Source of the DNA: Membranipora membranacea
Lineage: Eukaryota > Bryozoa > Gymnolaemata > Cheilostomatida > Membraniporidae
DNA length: 64,000 bases
Assembly: GCA_914767715.1 (NCBI GenBank)
Contig: OU612074.1
Location: forward strand, 14,246,062-14,310,061
Direction of reading: 5' to 3'
Shown here: positions 1-11,443 of the stretch, piece by piece
Layout: the number at the start of each line of letters is the position of its first letter
Numbering within the stretch: position 1 is the stretch's first letter
Position numbers and translations under genes: made by a program
The notes under the pieces: generated by a model
Database searches by the model: none
Told to the model about the DNA's origin: nothing
Seen by the model: only the letters and a program-made list of their open reading frames with translations

Positions 1-572
1 CTGAAATATGTTAAACATCGAATAAAAAACAATCGATGCTAATATAATTGTTGTATTAAGGAAAAGCATAATTGTATTGTCATGCATAGTTTTATACACC
101 AAAACCAAGAACAAAGACAAACAAACGCCTCACACACAAACAGCCGCAGCCCACCAGCTTGAATTATCTTTGTCCGTTTTACTTGACAGAAGGACACCTG
201 GGAGCGAGCCCACAATTCTGCAGATCCTGGAGGTGCCATCAATTTTAGGAAAACAGAAAACTCATACATTTACCACGATAGAGCAGAACTAAAGTATAAC
301 TGTAAAGAATAACTAGCAATATCATTTTTATTCTAAAATTTGTGCAGAGGATCTGTAGGAAAATCAGATTTAAGATATTCTTCTACGAAGCGGAACTTAG
401 GTATGATGGTTTAACTATTCAAATATGTATTAAAATTATGTATTCTGTTCAGACTTGCGACTGTCATGCCAATCATGGATGATGTTGATACACTACAGCC
501 ATCACTGCTAGGTCTATTCATCACCATCATCATCATCAGCTGGCTGTGCTGGAGGCTGAAGCACGTCACCTT
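1..572. other. No gene identified (window edge)
   Basis: I see no supported gene here. Short open frames occur on both strands around 77..292, but none has a recognisable domain, a repeat elsewhere in the window or convincing splice sites. The region lies downstream of the last exon of the broken NHL gene P1 and should contain its 3' UTR. Confidence 0.5.
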
Positions 573-1980
573 CTACGTTTGCGTCAGATTCCGATCAGCA
601 GCTTTAATGTTCTCTTGAGGTGCCTCTCCCTCACCGATCCCTACATCAGCTACCTGTTGCCTGAAAACGGAGACTTTATATTGAAAAGCAGTTTTGACAA
701 TGATATTAGACACAAAGCAACAGCCAGATTACAAAAAAATGTGCTTAGACCTAGTATACTACAAATATAATGATCAGCCATAGACTTGATAATTGTTGTA
801 TTGCATCACCGCAACAGCATTCAGTTAAAAACCACTGATAAGACTATATAATTACCCGACTGAATCTGTTCGCCTCCAACACTTCCAAAGTTTTACACCT
901 GCTACTATCACAATAACAGTTGTAATTGCTGTCAACAAGTACATCTTATTCTGCTCCAACAGGTCTGGAAAATCAATTACTGCTATTATCATCATTGCAT
1001 GTTTATTATTATCATCTTTGAATAGCCACTGAACCAGTAGAATGTAGGTTTATTCGCAGTACTTTTCTCCCCTGTCAAAGAAAGCACAGTCTGAATGAGC
1101 TTTGGAAATGTCAATATCAAGTAGTTTAATACCATATGTGCTAGTGCCCGAGTGCCCCAATGGCTCATTTCAAAATATTGGTGGCCCATTTCCTTTTCTC
1201 ACAATTTCTATCAGTTCAGCACAATCATCCTCAAATTTTAACAGGACGATTTGTGTCAGATGCCTCAATTTTTATTTTAAAACCACAAATTCTTTTTGTA
1301 CCCCCTAGCAGGGATTGCTCTGCCGCCTCTCTCACACCTTCCCGCGAGCCCCTATCTCCATCGAGCAGTGCTTTTTTTATCGTATGAGAATTTACAATTA
1401 CATTACATGAAAGGTTAAGCGCTTAGTAGTTGGTGTGGTTCTGCCCGATTTGGAAATGCCGGATAAATATTTAAGAGTATAAGTATTTTTTTATCTCACC
1501 TATAACCTCGAGACGTAATATGAATATCTCATCAGTAAGTAGTATAGACGAATGATGGGGTAGATAGAGATGGGTAAGAGGATTGTGAAGGCTGCATTCA
1601 GATATGCTTCCGATGTCAATTAGGCTGGGTTTTTTCGGCTTCAGGTTACAAATTGAGGACACAAAATCTCTCGTTAAATCAACGATTCTGTAACACTGAT
1701 TGTGTTTGTCACTGATCATCAGAGTTTCATCGTTAAGTAGGGTAACATGAGAGGATTCATTGAATTGAGAGTTTATGAGAAAGCCATCTGCATGGCCAAC
1801 TTCTGATCCTCCAGATAGATGTTTGATATTATGTTTTGGACTCGGAAATGTGAATTTATGCAACCGGATTTCAGTCGTGTAGTAACCACGATTCCCTTTA
1901 AAGTCAAATGCCAATCCCAATATCGCATAGTTATCATGATCTAGAAAAGTAGACACGGTGTCTATGCAATCGAATTCAAC

Positions 1981-2042
1981 CTGGCGTCAAGTAGTAACAG
2001 GCTATACTCGCTATTACACGCTATTACTCCTCATGCTGGCGT
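1981..2042. other. 55-bp insertion with 7-bp direct repeats in P1
   Basis: CTGGCGT occurs at 1981..1987 and again at 2036..2042. Removing one copy plus the 48 bases between restores the reading frame exactly between the codons for IRQ and VEFDC, matching the paralogues. The segment has no GT...AG ends, so it is not an intron. It looks like a short insertion with target duplication. Confidence 0.6.
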
Positions 2043-2499
2043 ATATGATAGTTCTCAGTAAGATAAAGAGTTGTTGCCATTGGATTTTTGATGATTTTAT
2101 TAGGGAAGCTGAACAATGCCTGCTGAATTGTTCCATCTCTATGTCCTGGCTCACCACATACACCAACTAAGGGTTGTGGTTTTTCACAACTTCCTCGATT
2201 AAACGAAACCTAACAGTGGTGGCTACCGTCCACAATCAGAATGTTATCTTTATCCATTTGAGCAAAGCTTGGGTACCATGTCAGTTTTGTTATTGCAGGG
2301 TTTTCATCAGAATCCTATTTTAGTTTGTAGAGATTTGAGCCAGCCGAGTATATTATACTGTCAGTATCCTGTAAATCAATCTCCATATGATTCACAAACT
2401 CTCCGTCTGTTGTGTGTAGTTTGTGCTCAGATAATTTTCCAAATAATAGACTGTAAATATACTTATATTTATGAAAGGTTGTATTTACTGCTGTGTACC

Positions 2500-2592
2500 C
2501 CACTACTACCACTACCGCTACCGCTACCGCTACCGCTACCGCAACCACAACCACAACCATTACCACAATCGCTACCACAACCGCTACCACAA
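2500..2592. repeat. CCGCTA / CCACAA microsatellite
   Basis: About 90 bases of six-base units, first CCGCTA then CCACAA variants, lie in intron 2 of P1. They create artificial open frames rich in Val/Ala or Pro/Leu. Confidence 0.85.
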
Positions 2593-3148
2593 CTTTTGTG
2601 ATTTGTTTCTGGTGTTGCCAGCTACAATTCTGCGAAATATTATTCCCCATTCACAATCATGATACTCTTACGCAAGGCTTGAGATAACAAAGGAAATACT
2701 GTCTACCTCACCTCCGATCATTCATAAGCGGTTGGTCTTAGATGATGCATTCTTTATTGATCTGTGACTTACCGGTTCACTCCATTAAGAAATATTTCTC
2801 CATGATCAGAGTTTAGCTGGACCTCACCTGCCCTTAAAAGGAAAGGGTTTTAGTTCAATTTTGTGTTGTTTTATGCACAACCTAGATTCTTGATATCTTT
2901 TTAAATTCTTGGCCATGTACGTAAACTCAGTTCACTATTTGAACGACGTGATTGCTGAAGAAAGAAAGACTTTTATGAATTTAAAAGGGCTTTGGGATAA
3001 TAATTACCATCATCACTGGTGAACCATATCATTCCTGACTTGCCCTTTCAATGAAATGGTTGTTGTGTGAAAGAGCAGATGTGTAACTTACCTTACACAT
3101 TGGAAGCGGCACCAGCAAAAGTACCAGAAATAAAGTTATACAAGTCAT

Positions 3149-5462
3149 GTCTTCAAGCAATCACAGAATCTAATCCACAGTAAAGTTTACATGGGTGTGT
3201 TAAAATGGTGTTGCTGACAAAGCAGTTTGTGAGTGTTGCTGACATAATTACAATAGGTAATTCTGACAAAACAGGTGACTATAACAATAAATCCTTTCCA
3301 AACAATAATTCAAAAAAGTTTTTGAATACAATTTGATTTAGGCGCAATCATGTTGAAAAAAATTACCCAAACGCAGGCATACGCTCTATTGTGAGCATAA
3401 AGCTTTGTACATTTGTCCAAACCTAATTTTTCATCGGCTTTCATTTCAGCTGTTGTATTTATATCTCATTATAGCACACAACGGAAGTAAATGAATTATT
3501 ACGGTTTATAATCATACCAATCAACCTAGGTAGTGGAACGGGTGAAAATCTTGGCTGCTGAGTTTTGAAGTGTATATGGTATATGGTACTCTGTAGGGAA
3601 TAGCTCAAATTGTTTTTGTAATATCATCCTACAAACCAGACTTAAGCCAAAGGAGTTATACTGTCCTAAAGCGTGAGAGGACAACAGAAAACATTATAAG
3701 ATACATCATGGATTCAGTCCTTCGGTCTGGTGGAGGAGTCATATTATGGCGTTGAATAACAAGGTGCCTCCGCACAATTTGATACCCTTGGGAGTAAGGA
3801 TTGGATTTATAGTTCAGGGTTGATCTTGCATTATTTTTACTCCTGAATCAAATCACTGTGGCTATAGTGGTGCTAGATTTGGTGATGGCACATCGTTGCG
3901 GCAGTGAAAAGTTCCCCTGTGCCTGTGCAATATAAAGACTATAGGACTAAAGCGGATAAATCCTTTACATCAAAGATGATATCCTACCCTCCCTGGCCAT
4001 TTGTCATATAACAGATAAAACCTCTTGAGCTCAGTCCGTCTTCATTTACACCTGTGACTGTCAGATCAAGCTATGCTACTTATTATTGTGGCTTGTGAAT
4101 TTTTTATGTGACATAGCTTCTGTAAATCATTATGCGTAAGTAAGTAGTCATCGTTCATTTCCATCACTTGTTACCTTGTATTATGTATCTCAATTAATCG
4201 CAAGTTTGTTCCAGAATGCAGTGAGAAGTGGAGTTTTGTCACCATTAAGTTGCAACCAGAATTTCTGCAGTTCTTGTTGTCAGAAGGGTTTAAAAGTTTT
4301 GCATAATTTGTGGATGAATTAATCTATACCCTATCCTCATATTCGCTGTTGGCAGGTTGTCTGCAACCGTTTTGACAATCCTGTGAAGCATTTCACAGCA
4401 GCATAGACAGCAATTAGTATGATGAAACTCGATGCGGTAGATAAAATACAGGCAATTTCTGTTGCCAAGTTGGTTTACTATGGATATAAACTGGTAGATC
4501 AGAATCCAATTCATGCAAAATCAGAGCACTGCGGCTAAGTAGTGAAGTCCATTGTTACTTTATTTTTAATTAATCGCTAATAAAAATTTTTATACCTTTA
4601 CCCAACAAACCTCCTCATTGAGGCACATTCATTTGTTAACTTATTGTGGAAAATACCATCGGAGATCTCTTATAAGGTCTAATGTTCAGAATATATAAAT
4701 CACTAATAAGCACTCATTCAAGCCTTTTGCTGGTGAAATTTTTTGGACATCTGGGACTGACTGTACCTAATAACTACCTACTGCGTTATTCACAAGCATA
4801 CAAAACAAAGTTGACATAACATGAAAGAAACTGATGTATAAAGCAAAAGTTCCCATGACTCAATCTTTAGTTTTAAGGAGTAACAATCATTGTATTGGAG
4901 TTAATTCCACAGGCACAAATTGCTGTGGAAAAGATACCAATACAGAGGCTATAGAAAACGATCAACCAATAGAGTTGTATTATTTGTGAGTGGTTTTCCG
5001 AAAGAACTAGTAATGAGTCATGGAAATTGTCTCCAATGAGTTTTGTTGGCAAACTCATTTCACACAATGTCATCAGTGTCCTGTTTCCCAAAATACCACC
5101 CTGTCTATCAGCTGTAGTGATGGGAAATTGTCAGATTATAGCAAGACAGGACAAGACCGAGACAGCAACAAAATTCGAGACGAGACGAGACATTTATATC
5201 GATGCCGATAAAATTGAAAACTGCCACTTTATTGGCATCTAAAAATTGAATATGATACAGAACAGAAATGACTCCTTTTTTTTCAATTTTGATATAACAT
5301 CAGTCTGGGCTTCTGGACAAACATTGGGGGGGGGGGGGGGGCTTGTCCCTATACTCTGCTAGCCTTGTCACCCGGCCACGGATTTTTGTTTTTTGATTCA
5401 AAATACTCAAAAACCGTGGAAAAAACCGTGACAAAAACAGTGTTTATAACGAACAAGTCTCG
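3149..5462. other. Intergenic spacer upstream of P1
   Basis: No gene is supported. Much of it is homologous to the spacer upstream of G1 (about 3340..4560 matches 9900..11130 in the same order), so it belongs to the duplicated unit and should hold the old promoter. The part near 4860..5110 is repeated at 17620..17860, next to G2's unit. A run of 16 G lies at 5326..5341. Confidence 0.6.
5326..5341. repeat. Poly-G tract (16 G)
   Basis: Uninterrupted G run in the spacer between P1 and G1. A second run of 17 G lies at 16525..16541. Such tracts are prone to length error in assemblies. Confidence 0.9.
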
Positions 5463-5832
5463 ACCATAGACTTAATATTAAACCTAGACAGAACACTATA
5501 TGGAGCAGTAAATTGTGGGCAATGTAACGTCATTGGAAGGTGTAGAAGCAATGATGCTATCATTGATTTACTGTCCATAATCAAGGATTTTTGTTCAAAA
5601 CTGGGTCAATTTTGATCGGATTTTGAATTTGAAAATTGCTTTACAATCAGCAGCATTTTGTTATCAACTTGATGCTGTCATTTTTGCCTAAAATTAGTAT
5701 CAAACTGTTCAGGACAAGCTGCTTACTCTATTGTAATTTTCAAATTAAAAATGCGTTACGTTGCCCCATAATTAAGTGCCTCACTTCAGCTGTATATAAT
5801 GTCCTGTATAGGTTTATTATTAAGTCTATGGT
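5463..5832. mobile_element. MITE-like element with ~30-bp terminal inverted repeats
   Basis: The left end starts ACCATAGACTTAATATTAAA and the right end, read on the minus strand, starts ACCATAGACTTAATAATAAA; similarity extends inward past 60 bases. Both ends are flanked by CTCG. No open frame long enough for a transposase is present, so it is a non-autonomous element of about 370 bp. The family is not identified. Confidence 0.7.
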
Positions 5833-6128
5833 CTCGACATATATCAAGACTGTCTGTCTCGACGAGATGAGACAGTGTCTCGAGGGTACAAGGCTCACGA
5901 GACCGAGACTGGGACTTTCACATCACTAATCAGCTGAATCTTCAATCGGCCAATCATGATGTATATATAGCAAGAGACACTCTGTCAGTAATCCGAGTGT
6001 GTGGAGGGGATCGTGTTGAAAAAACCCAGGCTATTTAAAAGAACAGAACCAGAACGTGGATGAACTGATAAATATAAAAAAATACTACAAAACACAATGT
6101 ATATTTTCAACATAAATTTGGTCCAGCA

Positions 6129-6134
6129 TTTAAT
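6129..6134 (-). promoter_or_regulatory. Candidate polyadenylation signal of G1
   Basis: ATTAAA on the minus strand, about 155 bases past the G1 stop codon. The same motif is at the equivalent place downstream of G5 but not of G2. Weak evidence on its own. Confidence 0.35.
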
Positions 6135-6288
6135 AAAACTTGTGAGTCTCAGATTGAGTCTTGCATAATATAAATGTAGTGCTCTGAGGCCATTGACCAT
6201 GTTAAAGGGCTCTAACGTCTGCAAGCGAGGTTTTGTTGCATACCGTTGTTAGATACTCCTTCTTTTGGAATGGTGCAACATCTTAAGC

Positions 6289-9200
6289 CTAGTCATTATC
6301 ATTAGGATGATAAATAACACCAGGAGTGTCCATGTTCTGCGCGGGAGGCTCGGCTTCCTCTTGCTGCCTAAAATTATTACCCACAACATCTGCTAAATTA
6401 ACATAATAAAACCCAGTTGTAATGTCTGTTGGATTTTAAATGTCTCATTATTTTAAGAATGGCGTCAAACAGCATGCAACAATTAGTTTTATTCAGATAT
6501 CATCATTTCAAATTATTTGACAAAATTGGACTGCGGCTGATAGGTTTCATAATACAGGTTGTTGTCAAGCTTGTCGAAGTACTGTCAATGATGCTTACCC
6601 AAATTCATAATGGCCATTTGTCCTCCGCCATCTCCAGAGTAAGATCCCAGCTCCCACAGGAATAGTAATGCACATTATTAACCCTTGTTTCTTTATATAT
6701 CGATCCCGCTCCTTTTCCTCCCTCTCCTCGCGCTCCTTTTCCTCTCTCTCCCTACGCTCCTTTTCCTCCCTCTCCTCGCGCTCCTTATTCTCCCTCTCCT
6801 CGCGCTCCTTTTCCTCCCTCTCCTTACGCTCCTTTTCCTCCCTCTCCTTGCGCTCCTTTTCCTCCCTCTCCTTGCGCTCCTTACGCTCCTTTTCCTCCCT
6901 CTCCTTACGCTCCTTTTCCTCCCTCTCCTTGCGCTCCTTATTCTCCCTCTCCTTGCGCTCCTTTTCCTCCCTCTCCTTGCGCTCCTTTTCCTCCCTCTCC
7001 TTGCGCTCCTTTTCCTCCCTCTCCTTGCGCTCCTTACGCTCCTTTTCCTCCCTCTCCTTACGCTCATTTTCCTCCCTCTCCTTGCGCTCCTTATTCTCCC
7101 TCTTCTTGCGCTCCTTTTCCTCCCTCTCCTTGCGCTCCTTTTCCTCCCTCTCCTTGCGCTCCTTGCGCTGCTTATCCTCAAGCTCCTTACGCTGTTGATG
7201 AAGGTCTGAAAAGACAAGTTTGTTGAATTTAAGCAACAGCCAGTACCCCTACTGTCTTACAAACACAAAGCACATTGCCAATTTGCTCCTGAACTGAGCA
7301 TCAATGTGAGAAACTAAAATATAAAAACCCAAATTTTACCTTTTCAGCTTTTGTGACACGACTGCTTTATATTATTACCAGAAAGCATTAATTTATCTCA
7401 CCTGTTACCTCAAGACGTAATATAAATCTTGCATCAGTAAGTAGGATAGTTGAGCGATGGGGTAGATAGAGCTGGGTAGCGGGATTGTGAAGACTACATA
7501 GAGATATATTTCCACCGACTGTACCTTCTGATGTTTTCGGCTTCAGGTTACAAATTGATGACACACTATTATTATTCAGATCAGCAATTCTGTAACACAA
7601 ATTGGATTTGTCTGTGATCATCAGTGTTCCATTGCTGAGCAATGTAAGGTGAGAGGGCTCGTTGAATAGGGAGTTAAAGAGAATTCCATCTGAATGGCCG
7701 ACGTCTTGCCCAGTTGATAGTGCTTTGATATTAAGTTGTGGACTTTGAAGAGTGAACCGATGTAGCCGGTTTTTAGTTGTGTAATAACCGTATTTCCCCT
7801 CAAAGTCAAGTGCCAAGCCCAACAATGGGAAGTTATCATGCCGTAAGACAGTTGACACTGTATCTATATGATCAAATTCAATCCTTCGTATTCGATAGTT
7901 CTCAGTGAGATACAGAGTGTGTGCAGTTGGATTTTTGATGATTTTGTTAGGGTAGTTAAACAGTGCCTGTTGAATTAGTCCATCTTTATGCCCCTGCTTA
8001 CCACAGATACCAACTAAAGGTTCTGGTTTTTCATTACTTCCACGGTTAAACAAAACCAAACAGTGGTTGCTGCCATTCACGATCAGAATGTTGTCTTTAT
8101 CCAGTTGAGCAAAGCTTGGATACCATGACGGGATAAGAGAGCCTTCTTCTGTTAGTCTTGTTATCATCGGATCTTCATTGGAGTCCCAATATAGCTTGTA
8201 GAGATTTGAGCCAGCTAAGTATAAAATGCTCCTAGCGTCTCGTAAATCAATCTCCATATGACTAACAGCCTCCAAGGTAGAGTGTTCAACGAGTTTAGAT
8301 AGTCGCCCAAACATTAGACTGTTGAATAAATAAAAGCCTATGTGACCTTGTACTGAAAATTATGGAATCCTTACTACTTCAAGGTGCAATGGGATAACTG
8401 CAAGGCCACACAGTTTTTATGTATATCTCACTAACATAACCACTCCTGAGAGGGTATTTCTGACCCCCTCCCCCCGTTCTGCAATTTCACACACTTAAAC
8501 TTACATGCATGATAGAACAACACGTGACTATGAGATCAAAAATTACTTTTGAAGGTTTGGGTTTACTGCTTAGACTCTAATAAACAGAATTTGTCCACGC
8601 TAAGGCAAGATTATAGCTCGCATGTCCCAGAAGTTGGAAACAAGTTCTGACAAACATTTCTGACAGTATACAGTTGACCTTTGACACCAGAAAATGTTAT
8701 AATTTGTACGTAGGTCAGACCATAATTATTAAAATGATATTTATATATTAGGTGTATGTAGTAGAGGTATGCGGCTGACAATAAAATTTTGCTCAATCCC
8801 GTCAACCTTGAATTTTGACCATCCAGGTCCTTCCAAAGTGCAATGTTAGACAAATTTCATTTCTCTCTCTGTCTCTCATCATTTTCATGTCTATCAAATA
8901 TCCATACCCGTCAAGCTTGTTTTAAGAAATCAAATTTTATTTACCCATCCACTGAAAGATTTATCCACCCGCCCATGCTCGTTTAGCACAGAATGTCCGT
9001 CCAATTCCAACCGAAACATGAATAATCAAAAATGATGTATGCAGCACAATTTAGTTGGTAGTCTGATCTACGTCAAATCTGAACCGCAAGATGATAAAAC
9101 CACCCATGTCACCAGAAGAAAGCACCAAATACCCGTACACCTGGCTGAAATAACAAAGGATATGCTGCACCGAGTACCTACCCAGCCATGTTACGCGGCT

Positions 9201-9696
9201 ACAACAAAAAAGGTAGCCGCGTGACAATGCTACCTTGTACCCCTATTGTCTGAGTTGTTAGATCTTTTACCAACATTATGACTTACCCATTCACTTCATT
9301 TCGAAATGATTCTCCAGTATTGGACTGGACCTCCGATACCTGATGAAAGAAAGAATTTCGTATTATTAATGTTATTTTTTTCTAATATCTATGACGTCCT
9401 GCTGAACTGAAACCAATATTTTCAGAATCAGTGTTTGATTAGCTTTCCAAAGATATATAAAATGCCCCATTCAGACAACGCTGGTATCATAACCTTAACC
9501 AGCCAGAGAAGTAGTAGGATAGCTATCAGAGTTTTTATTCACCGGGCTTAGGAGAGATATTATCAGTCATGGGCGAGACTGGGTCAAGTGTCATCACAAA
9601 CACATAAATAAATAAAGTATTTAAATGTTCATGGGTGTACTTTACCTTGCACATTGGAGGTAGCATCAGTAGCAAAATTAAACTCATACAAGTCAT
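6289..9696 (-). CDS. G1: NHL propeller - ER/K stalk - TM surface protein
   Basis: Five exons: 9646..9696, 9287..9339, 7402..8318, 6599..7205 and 6289..6367, all GT-AG with matching phases, giving about 568 residues. Residues 1-17 (MTCMSLILLLMLPPMCK) are a signal peptide; the start is the ATG conserved in P1 and G1-G3. Residues 36-340 form a predicted beta-propeller with two clear NHL repeats: GKQGHKDG...LYLTENYRIRRIEF and GHSDG...LMITDKSNLCYRI. Residues 341-509 are nearly all Glu, Arg and Lys in units of ERKEREEK, expected to form a single alpha-helix. One membrane segment follows (GLIMCITIPVGAGILLWRW), then RR and a tail ending YHPNDND. The order implies a type I surface protein: propeller outside, rigid stalk, short tail inside. 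NHL propellers bind protein, RNA or other ligands; the ligand here is unknown. The last exon (tail) closely resembles that of G5. Function is not identified. Confidence 0.88.
6705..7185 (-). repeat. 24-bp coding minisatellite of the G1 stalk
   Basis: On the plus strand the unit reads CTTTTCCTCCCTCTCC plus TTGCGCTC, 24 bases; on the minus strand it codes ERKEREEK. About 19 units with 9-bp deletions and single-base variants. Unit and indel lengths are multiples of three, so copy-number change keeps the gene in frame. Confidence 0.92.
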
Positions 9697-11443
9697 GATT
9701 TCAAGCAATCACAGTATCAAATCCGCAGTAAAGCTTAACATGTTAGCTAAAATGGCATTGCTGACACAGCAGTTTTGTGAGTGATCGTAATACTGACAAA
9801 AAGGTGACAATAACAATAAAACAACTGTTCCTTTCAAAACATTAATTCGAAAAAAGTTTTTAAATACATATTTGATTTAGGCACAATCAATCATCTAGAC
9901 AAAATTTGACTCAAACATAGTGGCCTGGTATTCACTCTATTGTGAGCATAAAGCTTTGCACTTTTGTTCCAAACTAATTTCTTATCGGCTTTCATTTCAG
10001 CTGTTTTATTCGTATTTCACTATAGCACACAACAGGAAGTAAATGAGTTTGCTAGATTTTTCCTGTTCATAATCATACCAATCAACATAGGTAGGGAACT
10101 GGTGTAAATCTTGGCTGCTGAGTTTTTAAATGTATATGGTATATGGTAGGGAATAGCTGAAATTGTTTTTGTAATATTACCTACGAACTGGACTTTAGCC
10201 AAAGGAGTTATGCTGTCCTAAAGCGTGAGAGGACAACTGAAAACATTATAAGCTACATCATGGATTCATTCCTTCGGTCTGGTGGAGGAGTCATATTATC
10301 GAGTAACAAGGTGCCTCCACCCAGCGTGATACCCTTAGGATTAAGGATTGGATTTATAGTTCAGGGTTGATCTTACAATACTTGTCGTCTTGGATCAAAT
10401 CACTGTGGCTATAGTGATTCCAGATTTGGTGATGGCTTATTGTTGCGGGAATAGACCATGGGGTCACTGTGTGTTTGCACACTTCATATGCCCTCCCCTG
10501 TGCCTGTGCAATTTAAAGACTATAGGACTAAATCGGATAACTCCTTTACATCAAAGATGATATCCTACCCTCCCTGGCCATTTGTCATATAACAGATAAA
10601 ACCTCTTGAGTTCAGTCCATCTTCATTTACACCTGTGACTGTCAGATCAGGCTATGCTACTTATTATTGTGGCTTGTGAATTTTTTATGTGAAATAGCTT
10701 CTGTAAATCATTATGCGTAAGTAAGTAGTCATCGTTCATTTCCATCACTTGTTACCTCGTATTATGTATCTCAATTAATCGCAAGTTTGTTCCAGAATGC
10801 AGTGAGAAGTGGAGTTTTGTCACCATTAAGTTGCAACCAGAATTTCTGCAGTTCTTTTTGTCAGAAGGGTTTAAAAGTTTTGCATAATTTGTGGATGAAT
10901 TAATCTATACCCTATCCTCATATTCGCTGTTGACAGGTTGTCTGCAACCGTTTTGACAATCTTGTGAAACATTTCACAGCAGCATAGACAGCAATTAGTA
11001 TGATGAAACTCGTTGCGGTAGATAAAATACAGGCAATTTCTGTTGCCAAGTTGGTTTACTATGGATCTAAACTGGTAGATCAGAATCCAATTCATGCAAA
11101 ATCAGAGCACTGCGGCTAAGTAGTGAAGTCCATTGTTACTTGATTTTTAAATAATCGCTAATAAAAAATTCTATACTATTCAACAAACCTCCTCATTGAG
11201 GCAGGGAGAATTCAAAAGCACAGAATCAGAACATAGATGAAATAGTGAATATAAAGAAATAATACAAAAAACACAATGTATGTTTTCAACTTAAATTTGG
11301 TTTACCATTCAACTAAGCTTGTGACTCTCAGATTGAGTCTTACATAATGTAAATGTAGTGCTCCATGGCCATTGACTAAGTTAAAGGTCTCAAACGGCTG
11401 CAAGCGAGGTTTTGTTGCATACCGTTGTCAGGCACTCCGTCTT
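9697..11443. other. Spacer upstream of G1
   Basis: No gene. The sequence is homologous to the spacer upstream of P1 and, more distantly, upstream of G2 and G3. It should contain the G1 promoter; I see no convincing TATA box near the start codon. The part near 11220..11440 is the 3' flank of G2. Confidence 0.6.

Larger units (their letters stand above)
573..3148 (-). pseudogene. NHL/TM surface-protein gene P1, broken and stalkless
   Basis: This is a diverged member of the tandem family, with recognisable exons at 3092..3148 (signal peptide MTCITLFLVLLLVPLPMCK), 2773..2822, 1500..2450 (NHL propeller), 856..964 (membrane segment) and 573..660 (tail, stop TAG at 573..575). All splice phases equal those of the intact paralogues. 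The propeller exon is broken: an in-frame TAG at 2315..2317 where paralogues have Trp, another TAG at 2210..2212, a ~55-bp insertion at 1981..2042 that shifts the frame, and loss of the EEGSLIPS segment. Exon 2 needs an acceptor a few bases inside the expected one. The membrane exon codes LLEQNKMYLLTAITTVIV and onward: it goes almost straight from the propeller to the membrane with no Glu/Arg/Lys stalk. The tail begins GQQ as in G1, G2 and G5. I infer an old, now dead copy that keeps the stalkless form; a sequencing or assembly error cannot explain four separate lesions. Confidence 0.85.

Noticed and set aside
2315-2650. Val/Ala-rich frame over the microsatellite in P1
   Set aside because: The frame runs through an intron; only its C-terminal part is the first piece of the P1 propeller exon.
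4290-4514. Conserved 74-residue open frame also at 10871..11095
   Set aside because: Similarity is explained by duplication of the spacer; it is not kept in the G2, G3 or G4/G5 units and has no domain.
6693-7217. Open frames in the other frames and strand of the ER/K repeat (Arg/Ser-, Leu- or Ser/Leu-rich)
   Set aside because: The 24-base unit has no stop in several frames on either strand. Only the ERKEREEK frame fits the splice phase and leads into the membrane segment and tail.
7338-7361. A 22-base micro-exon between the propeller and stalk exons of G1
   Set aside because: It has fair splice sites but would put the stalk out of frame. Direct splicing from 7402 to 7205 keeps phase in all copies, and P1 has no such segment.
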